NCBI GenBank assembly: GCA_050330055.1
Contig: JBHJOF010000211.1
Span: forward strand, 1 to 5,517
Source of the DNA: JBHJOF01 sp050330055
GTDB lineage: Bacteria; Pseudomonadota; Alphaproteobacteria; Kiloniellales; JAKSDN01
Direction: 5' to 3'
DNA: 5,517 nucleotides
In this document: one piece after another, positions 1 to 5,517 of the stretch
Numbering within the stretch: the first letter of the stretch is position 1
How the letters are laid out: every line of letters begins with the position of its first letter
The notes under the pieces: generated by a model
What the model was told of the DNA's origin: nothing
Databases searched by the model: none
The model's input: the letters and a program-made list of their open reading frames with translations, nothing else
Made by a program: the position numbers and the translations under genes

Positions 1-431
1 CCGCCGGCACCGCGGCGCGGCCGGCCAGGCCGACGCGCTCCAGGGCGGCCAGCGCCGGACCGCGCAGAGCGGCTTCGCCGGCCGCGGGACGCCAGAAACG
101 GAAGCTGTGACCCTGGTGCGCCTGGACCGCGAGCGCCACGTTGTCGAGCGCCGTGAAGTGTGGCAGCAGCGAGGCGATCTGGAACGAGCGGGCCAGCCCC
201 CGTGCGGCGCGCGCGTACACCGGCAGGCCGGTGATCTCCTCGCCCAGGAACTGGATGCTGCCGGCGTCGGGCCGGATCTCTCCGGCGATCTGGCCGACCA
301 AGGTCGACTTGCCGGCGCCGTTCGGGCCGATCACCGCGTGGATCTCGCCCGCCGCGATCGACAGCTCGAGGCCGTCGCTGGCGATCACCGCGCCGAAGGC
401 CTTGCGCAGACCGCGTACGCTCAGGAGCGGC

Positions 432-439
<8 letters not shown>
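1..439 (-). CDS. livG: LivG-type ABC transporter ATP-binding protein (N-terminal part, cut by window edge)
   Basis: This is a cytoplasmic ATPase subunit of a branched-chain amino acid (HAAT) type ABC importer. It hydrolyses ATP to drive uptake through the LivH/LivM pore. Translating the minus strand from the ATG at 439 gives 146 residues with no stop before the window edge. The start reads MAEPLLSVRGLRKAFG, the Walker A motif GPNGAGKST is at residues 38-46, and the Q-loop glutamine is Q87 in ARSFQ. The signature motif, Walker B and H-loop lie beyond the window. The insert after the Q-loop (VAVQ-like stretch followed by a Trp/Arg-rich segment) fits LivG better than the shorter LivF. The ATG overlaps the 3' end of livM by 8 bp (ATGGCTGA), and GAGGG at 449-453 is a Shine-Dalgarno sequence 9 nt upstream. 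Assignment to the ATPase family is firm; LivG rather than another HAAT ATPase is inferred from gene order. Confidence 0.93.
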
Positions 440-1454
<1,015 letters not shown>

Positions 1455-1462
1455 CGCACAGG

Positions 1463-1466
1463 CCTC
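1463..1466 (-). promoter_or_regulatory. livM ribosome binding site overlapping the livH stop codon
   Basis: On the minus strand the sequence CTGAGGCCTGTGCGATGATG contains both the livH TGA stop (1467-1465) and a GAGG Shine-Dalgarno core, with 8 nt between the core and the first ATG of livM. The overlap suggests that ribosomes finishing livH help load livM. It supports 1454 as the start rather than the second ATG. Confidence 0.6.
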
Positions 1467-2379
1467 AGCCGGGCGCCGGGAAGAGGCCGCGTGGCCGCCA
1501 GATCAACACCGCCGCCATCAGCATGTAGATCGCCATCGAGGCCAGCGAGGCGCCGAGCCCGTCGGCCGTGGCCGGGGCCAGGACGACCTTCAGCAGGCCG
1601 GGGAGGAAAGCGCGCCCCAGGGTGTCGACCAGGCCGACCAGCAGGGCGCCGACCAGGGCGCCGCGGGTCGAGCCGATGCCGCCGATCACGATCACCACGA
1701 AGGTCAGGATCAGGATGCTCTCGCCCATGCCGACCTCGACGGCGTAGATCGGCCCGGCCATGACGCCGGCCAGCGCCGCCAGCATGGCGCCGAGACCGAA
1801 CACCAGGGTGTAGAGCCTGCGGATGTCGACGCCGAGCGCCGCCACCATCTCGCGGTTGGCCGCGCCGGCGCGGATCAGCATGCCGAGCCGGGTGCGGCTG
1901 TTGAGCCAGGCGAGGAACAGGGCGACCGCCAGGCCGACGCCGATGATCGCCAGGCGATAGGCCGGATAGGGCGCGCCGGGGATGATCTCGACCGTGCCGG
2001 AGAGCCAGCTCGGGCCGTCCATGAAGAGCGCCCGCGGCCCCCAAAGGATACGCGCGAGCTCGTTGAAGAAGAGGATCAGGCCGAATGTGGCCAGCACCTG
2101 ATCCAGGTGGTCGCGCTCGTAGAGCCGGCGCAGCGCCACCAGCTCGACCAGCATGCCGACCAGCGCCGTGGCCGGCAGCGCGACCGCGAGGCCGAGCAGG
2201 AACGAGCCGGTCAGGCGCGCCACCGTGGCGGCGATGAAGGCGCCGACCATGTAGAGCGAGCCATGCGCCAGGTTGACCAGGTTCATGATCCCCAGCACCA
2301 GGGTCAGCCCGGCCGCCAGCAGGAACAGGGTGACCCCGAGCTGCAGCCCGTTCAGCACCTGCTCTAGAAGGAGGAGCAT
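1465..2379 (-). CDS. livH: LivH-type branched-chain amino acid ABC transporter permease
   Basis: This is the second inner-membrane permease subunit of the importer. It is 304 residues, the usual size. The N-terminus (LEQVLNGLQLGVTLFLLAAG) and the block GIMNLVNLAHGSLYMVGAF at residues 30-48 are typical LivH signatures. About eight hydrophobic segments follow, including 60-80, 96-113, 142-159, 192-208 and 221-234. Residues 161-190 form the cytoplasmic coupling loop (RTRLGMLIRAGAANREMVAA), and the C-terminus ends in the family-typical WRPRGLFP. The start at 2379 fits the family N-terminus, but its upstream sequence (ACACGACGGCC) has no convincing Shine-Dalgarno, unlike livM, livG and the binding-protein gene. 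Translation may therefore be weak, consistent with a permease needed in lower amounts than its binding protein. The livM start follows 10 bp after the stop. Confidence 0.95.
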   Translation of the reverse strand: MLLLLEQVLNGLQLGVTLFLLAAGLTLVLGIMNLVNLAHGSLYMVGAFIAATVARLTGSFLLGLAVALPATALVGMLVELVALRRLYERDHLDQVLATFGLILFFNELARILWGPRALFMDGPSWLSGTVEIIPGAPYPAYRLAIIGVGLAVALFLAWLNSRTRLGMLIRAGAANREMVAALGVDIRRLYTLVFGLGAMLAALAGVMAGPIYAVEVGMGESILILTFVVIVIGGIGSTRGALVGALLVGLVDTLGRAFLPGLLKVVLAPATADGLGASLASMAIYMLMAAVLIWRPRGLFPAPG

Positions 2380-2455
2380 GGCCGTCGTGTTTTATGCGTG
2401 GGGAGAAGTTGCAGAAGGATCGCGACTACGGGGCCTGGGTAGGTGCGAGCCGCTT

Positions 2456-2610
2456 CACCCCCCTCCCGGCCTCCCCCCGTCGAGGGGGGAGGAGAGACTT
2501 GCCGTCGGCCGCTGCTCTCCCGCCCCCTCGACGGGGGAGGGGATGAGATCACCGTGGTCGGCATTTTGTTTCTCCTCCCCCCTCGACGGGGGGAGGCCGG
2601 GAGGGGGGTG
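2456..2610. repeat. Perfect 40-bp inverted repeat with a third partial copy in its loop
   Basis: The 40 bases at 2456-2495 are the exact reverse complement of 2571-2610, separated by 75 bp. Each arm is itself a hairpin unit with core CTCCCCCC-GTCGA-GGGGGGAG, an 8-bp stem and 5-nt loop. A third, degenerate unit (CCCCCTCGACGGGGGAGGGG, around 2523-2542) sits in the loop. Similar C/G-run units around TCGA occur as dispersed palindromic repeats in alphaproteobacterial genomes; this is recalled, not searched. The element fills the gap between the binding-protein gene and livH. In the transcript it could fold as one 40-bp stem or as separate small hairpins. Short out-of-frame ORFs through it give Pro/Gly/Arg-rich peptides that I regard as spurious. 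Apart from this element and the adjacent hairpin, I see nothing convincing in the 292-bp gap. Confidence 0.9.
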
Positions 2611-2639
2611 GATGGCGAAGCCATGCAGACCCCGTTGTA

Positions 2640-2664
2640 GCGAGGCTGGCGGGCCCGGCCTCGC
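2640..2664 (-). other. Stem-loop just after the binding-protein stop codon
   Basis: GCGAGGC at 2640-2646 pairs with GCCTCGC at 2658-2664. The stem extends inward by a T·G wobble and two G-C pairs, giving about 10 bp with a 5-nt loop. On the transcript it begins 7 nt after the stop codon. No run of U follows, so it is not a canonical intrinsic terminator. A role in protecting the 3' end of the binding-protein mRNA from exonucleases, or as partial attenuation before livH, is inference from position. Confidence 0.55.
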
Positions 2665-2671
2665 ACTGCGC

Positions 2672-3847
2672 TTACATCTTGCACTCGGCGGCGTAGGCGT
2701 CGGCGTGGGCGGTGAAGGCTTTGCCGATCACCTTGTTGGTCAGGATGTCGCCTTCCTTGACCACCTGGCGCACGTAGACGTCCTGGATCGGGTGGTTGTT
2801 GGGGCCGAACTTGAAGGCGCCGCGCACCGACTCGAAGTCGGCCGCCTTGAGGGCGGCGCGGAACTCGTCCGCCTTGCCGAGGTCGCCGCCGACAGCCTTG
2901 AGGGCGCTGCCGATCAGGCGCGCCGCGTCGTAGCCCTGGCTGGCGAAGAGCGAGGGCAGACGGCCGTAGGTGGCCTGGAAGCCCTCGACGAAGGCCTTGT
3001 TGGCGGCGTTGTCCAGGTCCTTGTTCCACTGCGAGGTGTTGACCACGCCGAGCGCCGCGTCGCCGACCGCGGCCAGGATGGTCTGGTCGAACGAGAAGGC
3101 CGGGCCATAGACCGGAATCTGCTCGCGCAGTCCGGACTGGCTGTACTGCTTCAGGAACGAGATGCCCATGCCGCCGGGCAGGAAGAAGAACACCGCGTCC
3201 GCCTTGGCATTGCGGATCGAGGCGATCTCGGCGGCGTAGTCGGTCTGGCCCAGCTTGGTGTAGAGCTCGCCCTTGATCTCGCCTTTGTAGAAGCGCTTGA
3301 AGCCGGCCAGCGAGTCCTTGCCGGCCGGATAGTTGGGCGCCAGGATGAAGGCGCTGGCGATGCCCTGGTCCTGCATGTACTGGCCGACCGCCTCGTGCAA
3401 GTTGTCGTTCTGCCAGGCCACGTTGAAGTAGTTGGGATGGCAGCCGGCGCCGGCCAGCTGCGAAGGCCCGGCGTTGGGGCTGACGTAGAACACGCCGTCG
3501 CGGGTCACCTTGGGCACCACGGCCATCGCCAGGTTCGACCAGACGATGCCGGTCAAGATGCCGGCCTTGTCGCGCGCCAGCATGCGGTCGGCGATCTCGG
3601 TGGCGATCTCCGGCTTCTGGGCGTCGTCCTCGACCAGCAGCTGGACCGGCACGCCGCCCAGCGTGCCGCCTTCCTGGTCGATGGCGAGCTGGAAGCCGTC
3701 TCGGATGTCGATGCCGAGCGCGCTGCCTCCGCCGGACAGGGTCGTGATCATGCCGATCTTGACCGGATCGGCGGCCAGTGACGGTGCGGTGGAAAGTGCG
3801 CCCACGAGCGCGCCCATGGCGGCAAGAGCGACGAGCGGCTTGGTCAT
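2672..3847 (-). CDS. Periplasmic substrate-binding protein of the HAAT-type ABC importer (LivK-like, Peripla_BP_6)
   Basis: This protein captures the ligand in the periplasm and delivers it to LivHM. It is 391 residues, a normal length. Residues 1-25 form a Sec signal peptide: positive K3, a hydrophobic core LVALAAMGALVGAL, and likely cleavage after SLA (25) or LAA (26). The mature protein begins with the family-typical DPVKIGMITTLSGGGSALG. The block YVSPNAGPSQLAGAGCHPNY at 121-140, followed by FNVAWQNDN, and RIGSAL-type segments near 310 match type I periplasmic binding proteins of the branched-chain amino acid/amide group. Only two cysteines exist, C136 and C389 (third from the end), which could form a disulfide. 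The start at 3847 is supported by AGGGAG 9 nt upstream. The gene leads the livHMG cluster, separated by 292 bp of repeat DNA. The ligand is unknown: this subgroup is often labelled leucine/isoleucine/valine binding, but aromatic or amide ligands are equally possible. Confidence 0.94.
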   Translation of the reverse strand: MTKPLVALAAMGALVGALSTAPSLAADPVKIGMITTLSGGGSALGIDIRDGFQLAIDQEGGTLGGVPVQLLVEDDAQKPEIATEIADRMLARDKAGILTGIVWSNLAMAVVPKVTRDGVFYVSPNAGPSQLAGAGCHPNYFNVAWQNDNLHEAVGQYMQDQGIASAFILAPNYPAGKDSLAGFKRFYKGEIKGELYTKLGQTDYAAEIASIRNAKADAVFFFLPGGMGISFLKQYSQSGLREQIPVYGPAFSFDQTILAAVGDAALGVVNTSQWNKDLDNAANKAFVEGFQATYGRLPSLFASQGYDAARLIGSALKAVGGDLGKADEFRAALKAADFESVRGAFKFGPNNHPIQDVYVRQVVKEGDILTNKVIGKAFTAHADAYAAECKM

Positions 3848-3856
3848 CTCCCTGGT

Positions 3857-3862
3857 CTCCCT
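3857..3862 (-). promoter_or_regulatory. Ribosome binding site of the substrate-binding-protein gene
   Basis: The minus strand reads GCAGGGAGACCAGGGAGATG. The first AGGGAG lies 9 nt before the ATG and is well spaced. A second AGGGAG abuts the ATG and is too close to serve. This is a strong site and contrasts with the lack of one at livH, in line with a binding protein made in excess. Confidence 0.6.
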
Positions 3863-3918
3863 GCAAGTTTTTCAGAGCTCTAACGGGGCCCTCCCTGGGC
3901 CCTCGCCGGTTGGCGCCG

Positions 3919-3947
3919 ATCCTAGCGCAAGGGCCCTCTCCCTGCAA
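3919..3947 (-). promoter_or_regulatory. Weak candidate sigma-70 promoter for the transporter operon
   Basis: On the minus strand TTGCAG (3947-3942) is followed after exactly 17 nt by TAGGAT (3924-3919). These match the -35 consensus at 3 of 6 positions and the -10 at 4 of 6. The implied 5' leader is about 65-70 nt and contains the palindrome AGAGCTCT (3874-3881) and two GGGCCC sites. The -35 lies inside the hairpin repeat at 3932-3962, which lowers confidence. Readthrough from the RAM gene is an alternative source of transcription. Confidence 0.25.
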
Positions 3948-3962
3948 AGCGGGGGGAGGGTC
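3932..3962. repeat. GC-rich hairpin repeat upstream of the transporter operon
   Basis: CCCTCTCCCTGC at 3934-3945 pairs with GCGGGGGGAGGG at 3949-3960. This gives a 12-bp stem with two wobbles and an AAA loop, extendable by about two pairs on the outside. Its composition resembles the dispersed C-run/G-run hairpins of alphaproteobacteria, but the unit differs from the TCGA-centred one at 2456-2610. It is centred about 100 bp upstream of the binding-protein start. Confidence 0.6.
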
Positions 3963-3993
3963 GGGCGCTCGGTGCTGCGGTCCGCTGGCGCGG

Positions 3994-4013
3994 CTAACCG
4001 AAGGCCTTGTAGG
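3994..4013 (-). repeat. 20-bp duplicate of the 3' end of the RAM gene (matches 4191-4210 at 19 of 20)
   Basis: The 20 bases at 3994-4013 match 4191-4210, the last codons of the RAM-protein gene, with one difference. Both read TAC AAG GCC TTC GGn TAG on the minus strand (Tyr-Lys-Ala-Phe-Gly-stop). The difference is at the third base of the Gly codon (GGT here, GGC in the gene) and is silent. Similarity stops abruptly on both sides. The two copies flank the inverted-repeat element at 4011-4170, with the left copy touching its left arm and the right copy 20 bp beyond its right arm. It could be a long target-site duplication, an att-like gene-end restoration, or the remnant of a second gene copy after deletion. 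The sequence alone does not decide. Confidence 0.75.
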
Positions 4014-4170
4014 AAATAAGGGAAATAAGGGGACGGAAATAAGGGGACAGTATACTTAATTCGATCCCGTAGAGTGTCGAAGACCTCTCTTCACCTGCGT
4101 CTCCAGCGCACACCGCCAAATAAGTATACTGTCCCCTTATTCCCCTGTCCCCTTATTCCCCTTATTTCAT
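4011..4170. repeat. MITE-like element: 48/50-bp inverted repeats around a 62-bp core
   Basis: The left arm 4011-4058 and the reverse complement of the right arm 4121-4170 align over almost their whole length, with one 2-nt gap and a handful of substitutions. Both arms end inward in AAGGGGACAGTATACTTA. Each arm is built from repeated AATAAGGGG(ACA) units and contains the palindrome AGTATACT. The 62-bp core (4059-4120) has no plausible coding capacity. AAGGGGACAGTATACTTA-like strings are, as I recall, found around IS200-like/RAYT transposase genes in various proteobacteria, so a non-autonomous element mobilised in trans is possible. It sits directly downstream of the RAM gene and may also act as a transcript-end structure. 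It is markedly more AT-rich than its surroundings. Confidence 0.85.
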
Positions 4171-4190
4171 GCCGCAGGCGAAGGGCCCGT

Positions 4191-4433
4191 CTAGCCGAAG
4201 GCCTTGTAGGCGACGATGGTGAAGGTGTCGGCGACGCCGGGCAGGGTCTGGATCTGCTCGGTCACGAAATGGCCGATGTCGGCCTCGTCGGGCAGGTAGC
4301 ACTTGATCAGCAGGTCGTACTGGCCCGAGGTCGAGTAGACCTCCGAGACCTGCTCGACCTGCTGCACCGCCTCGTCGGCCACCTGGTAGGCCCGGCCCAA
4401 GGCGCACTTGACCATGACGAAGATCGTCTGCAT
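4191..4433 (-). CDS. Stand-alone Lrp/AsnC ligand-binding (RAM) domain protein
   Basis: This 80-residue protein is a complete RAM domain (AsnC_trans_reg type) without the helix-turn-helix DNA-binding domain found in Lrp/AsnC regulators. It starts MQTIFVMVKCALGRAYQVAD. The alternating strand-helix pattern continues through VQQVEQVSEVYSTSGQYDLL (residues 23-42, with the ligand-pocket G37-x-x-D40) and HFVTEQIQTLPGVADTFTIV (55-74). RAM domains oligomerise and bind amino acids or related effectors; stand-alone versions are known and may sense metabolites or join full-length Lrp proteins. I chose ATG 4433 over the upstream ATG at 4505 because AGGGA at 4441-4445 is 7 nt upstream, the family begins here, and the extra 24 residues are low-complexity. 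Proximity to an amino-acid-type importer hints at a link, but 343 bp of repeat DNA intervenes and I cannot show co-regulation. The final codons are duplicated at 3994-4013. Confidence 0.92.
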   Translation of the reverse strand: MQTIFVMVKCALGRAYQVADEAVQQVEQVSEVYSTSGQYDLLIKCYLPDEADIGHFVTEQIQTLPGVADTFTIVAYKAFG

Positions 4434-4440
4434 GGCGCTG

Positions 4441-4445
4441 TCCCT
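4441..4445 (-). promoter_or_regulatory. Ribosome binding site that fixes the RAM-protein start
   Basis: The minus strand reads GGCAGGGACAGCGCATG. AGGGA lies 7 nt before the ATG at 4433. The longer reading frame starting at 4505 begins inside the predicted -35 element and has no comparable site. Confidence 0.65.
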
Positions 4446-4477
4446 GCCGCGTCCGTTGCTGCTTCTTGGCGCGGCGC

Positions 4478-4505
4478 ATGATAGCGCATTCGCCGCAGCC
4501 GCCAA
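4478..4505 (-). promoter_or_regulatory. Candidate sigma-70 promoter of the RAM-protein gene
   Basis: On the minus strand TTGGCG (4505-4500) is followed after 16 nt by TATCAT (4483-4478). These match the -35 consensus at 4 of 6 and the -10 at 5 of 6. Transcription would start near 4471, giving a leader of about 38 nt that holds the ribosome binding site. This is the best promoter in the window and indicates the gene is transcribed independently of the helicase. Confidence 0.5.
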
Positions 4506-4558
4506 CGGCCCTCATAGTAGGGCATCGGGCCGGTCTCCGCGCTCGCTGGAAACAAACT

Positions 4559-4712
4559 GATTTGACACGGATGAACACGGATAAACACGAATGACAAGAA
4601 ACCAGAATCAAAGCTGTCCGGTATTTCCGTCTGTCCAGTCCGTGTCTCCGCTAGGCCGACAAGCGCTTCTTATTTGTTATTCGTGTTCATCCGTGTTCAT
4701 TCGTGTCAAATA
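4559..4712. repeat. Inverted-repeat element whose 39-bp arms are tandem 10-bp repeats
   Basis: The left arm 4559-4597 and the reverse complement of the right arm 4674-4712 match at 35 of 39 positions, with a 76-bp loop. Each arm carries three tandem 10-bp units: ACACGGATGA, ACACGGATAA and ACACGAATGA at 4565-4594, and the complementary set at 4677-4706. The unit is AT-rich compared with the flanks. CGTGTTCATTCGTGT-like strings are, from memory, common intergenic repeats in diverse environmental bacteria. The loop shows no gene. The element occupies the centre of the 439-bp gap between the helicase and the RAM gene; 4506-4558 otherwise shows nothing. Confidence 0.85.
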
Positions 4713-4758
4713 GCCGGACCCGGATGTCACGCGCCTAGGGCGCGCAAGCATACGCATT

Positions 4759-4837
4759 GTCATTCGCGGGCTTGACCCGCGAATCCAGGCAAACCCAACA
4801 AACCCCTGGATAGCCGGGTCTTCGCCCGGCCATGGCA
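4759..4837. repeat. Composite palindromic (REP-like) element downstream of the helicase
   Basis: Two hairpins lie back to back: ATTCGCGGG/CCCGCGAAT (4762-4770 with 4776-4784, 9-bp perfect stem, 5-nt loop) and GCCGGG/CCCGGC (4813-4818 with 4825-4830, 6-nt loop). CCAGG (4785-4789) and CCTGG (4805-4809) also pair with each other, and the outer ends TGTCAT/ATGGCA are imperfectly inverted. This resembles the widespread proteobacterial intergenic repeats of the form CATTCGCGGG...CCAGG...CCTGG. It begins about 35 nt after the helicase stop on the transcribed strand, so it may end or stabilise that mRNA. No U-run follows, so I do not call it an intrinsic terminator. Confidence 0.65.
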
Positions 4838-4872
4838 GGAAGGGAATCTGGAGTAGGGCAGGGCCGTGCGGC

Positions 4873-5517
4873 TCAGGCCAAGGCGGCGAGCTTGACCGGG
4901 CGCAGCAGGAAGGCCGGGGTGTGGTCGCCGAAGCTGGGGGTCGGGTTGCTCGGCTGATCCGAGGGCTTGCGCTCGCCGCGGTCGCGTCCGCGGTCCTTGC
5001 GGCTGCCGTCCGGGCGCTTGTCGTTGGCACGCTTGCCGCCGGCTTCGCGGTCGTCGTGCTGGCGCCCCGTGCCGTTGCTCTGAGCGCTGTCGGCTCGGCT
5101 TTCGCCCTTGACGCCACCGCGGCGGCCGCGTCCGCGGCGTTGGCCGCTGCCCTGGCTGCGTGCCTCCCGGGGCGCCTCGTCCGCGTCGTCCTCGTCTGCT
5201 TCGGCCTCAACCGCGCCGTCGAGGCTGATGGCCGGCAGCTTGCGGCCGATCAGGCGGGTGACGGCGCCGAGCGCCTTGCCGTCCTCCGGCATCACCAGGG
5301 TGAAGGCCTTGCCGCTGCGCCCGGCGCGGCCGGTGCGGCCGATGCGGTGGACGTAGTCCTCGGGGTTCGACGGCACGTCGAAATTGAACACGTGGGACAC
5401 GGCCGGAATGTCGAGGCCGCGCGCGGCGACGTCCGAGCAGACCAGGATCTCGACCTTGGCGTCCTTGAAGCCCTGCAGGGTCTCCATGCGCACCGGCTGG
5501 GCCATGTCGCCGTGCAG
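4873..5517 (-). CDS. DEAD-box ATP-dependent RNA helicase, C-terminal part (RhlE-like; cut by window edge)
   Basis: These are the last 214 residues of an SF2 DEAD-box RNA helicase, which unwinds RNA duplexes in ribosome assembly or mRNA decay. The frame is open to the window edge (first residues LHGD), so the Met at 5505 is internal. The visible part is the end of RecA domain 2: motif V SDVAARGLD at residues 28-36 and motif VI HRIGRTGRAG at 57-66, with VSHVFNFDVPSNPEDYV between them. From about residue 100 the chain becomes acidic and then Arg/Gly/Asp/Lys-rich and probably disordered, a typical RNA-binding tail. It ends with a hydrophobic block, FGDHTPAFLLRPVKLAALA. I recall similar C-terminal blocks in alphaproteobacterial RhlE-type helicases. 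The catalytic motifs I, II and III lie outside the window. The subfamily (RhlE rather than DbpA or SrmB) is a moderate-confidence guess. Confidence 0.95.
   Translation of the reverse strand: MHGDMAQPVRMETLQGFKDAKVEILVCSDVAARGLDIPAVSHVFNFDVPSNPEDYVHRIGRTGRAGRSGKAFTLVMPEDGKALGAVTRLIGRKLPAISLDGAVEAEADEDDADEAPREARSQGSGQRRGRGRRGGVKGESRADSAQSNGTGRQHDDREAGGKRANDKRPDGSRKDRGRDRGERKPSDQPSNPTPSFGDHTPAFLLRPVKLAALA

Noticed and set aside
2273..3781. A 502-codon open frame on the plus strand
   Set aside because: It runs antisense through the substrate-binding-protein gene and straight through the 40-bp inverted repeat, with no recognisable domain and no ribosome binding site.
2364..3947. A 527-codon minus-strand frame overlapping the binding-protein gene
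   Set aside because: It is a frame-shifted shadow of the binding-protein gene. The translation is Arg/Gly/Pro-rich and it begins inside the hairpin repeat.
4124..4129. TATACT in the inverted-repeat arms as a -10 box
   Set aside because: No acceptable -35 sequence lies 16-18 nt upstream on either strand, and the hexamer is part of a palindrome within the repeat.
4434..4505. N-terminal extension of the RAM protein to the ATG at 4505
   Set aside because: The extra 24 residues do not belong to the domain, the internal start has a good RBS, and the upstream ATG falls within the predicted promoter.
4565..4706. Tandem 10-bp units considered as a CRISPR array
   Set aside because: The units are directly adjacent without spacers, are too short, and the two sets are inverted relative to each other.
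4677..5210. A minus-strand frame of 177 codons through the helicase tail
   Set aside because: It is out of frame with the helicase, consists of Ala/Thr/Arg-rich low-complexity sequence, and ends in the 10-bp repeat (RMNTDEHE), a common artefact of this repeat type.

Overview
The window is GC-rich DNA, and every gene I can support lies on the minus strand, so it reads right to left. It looks like the chromosome of a high-GC alphaproteobacterium, possibly Rhodospirillales-like. That placement rests on the all-minus LIV-type (branched-chain amino acid family) ABC transporter, the style of the small Lrp-type protein and the kinds of GC-rich palindromic repeats. It is an inference from memory of such genomes, not a database result.

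Layout in transcription order (right to left): the C-terminal 214 residues of a DEAD-box RNA helicase (5517-4873, cut by the window edge); a 439-bp gap with two different repeat elements and a good promoter; an 80-residue stand-alone Lrp/AsnC ligand-binding (RAM) protein (4433-4191); a 343-bp gap with a long inverted-repeat element, a 20-bp copy of the RAM gene's 3' end, a hairpin repeat and a weak promoter; then an ABC importer operon. That operon has a periplasmic substrate-binding protein (3847-2672), a 292-bp gap with a perfect 40-bp inverted repeat, the permeases LivH (2379-1465) and LivM (1454-432), and the first 146 residues of the ATPase LivG (439-1, cut by the window edge). A livF-type second ATPase would be expected just beyond position 1.

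The transporter genes form one unit. The binding protein captures the ligand in the periplasm, LivH and LivM form the membrane channel, and LivG (with an unseen LivF) powers transport. The livH-livM gap is 10 bp and livM and livG overlap by 8 bp, so these are translationally packed. The binding-protein gene is separated from them by strong stem-loops, which would allow it to be made in excess. The ligand cannot be read from the sequence.

I see no new protein system here. The unusual content is in the intergenic DNA. Each of the three non-coding gaps carries its own family of inverted repeat, and one element is flanked by a 20-bp near-perfect direct repeat made from the last codons of the RAM gene.
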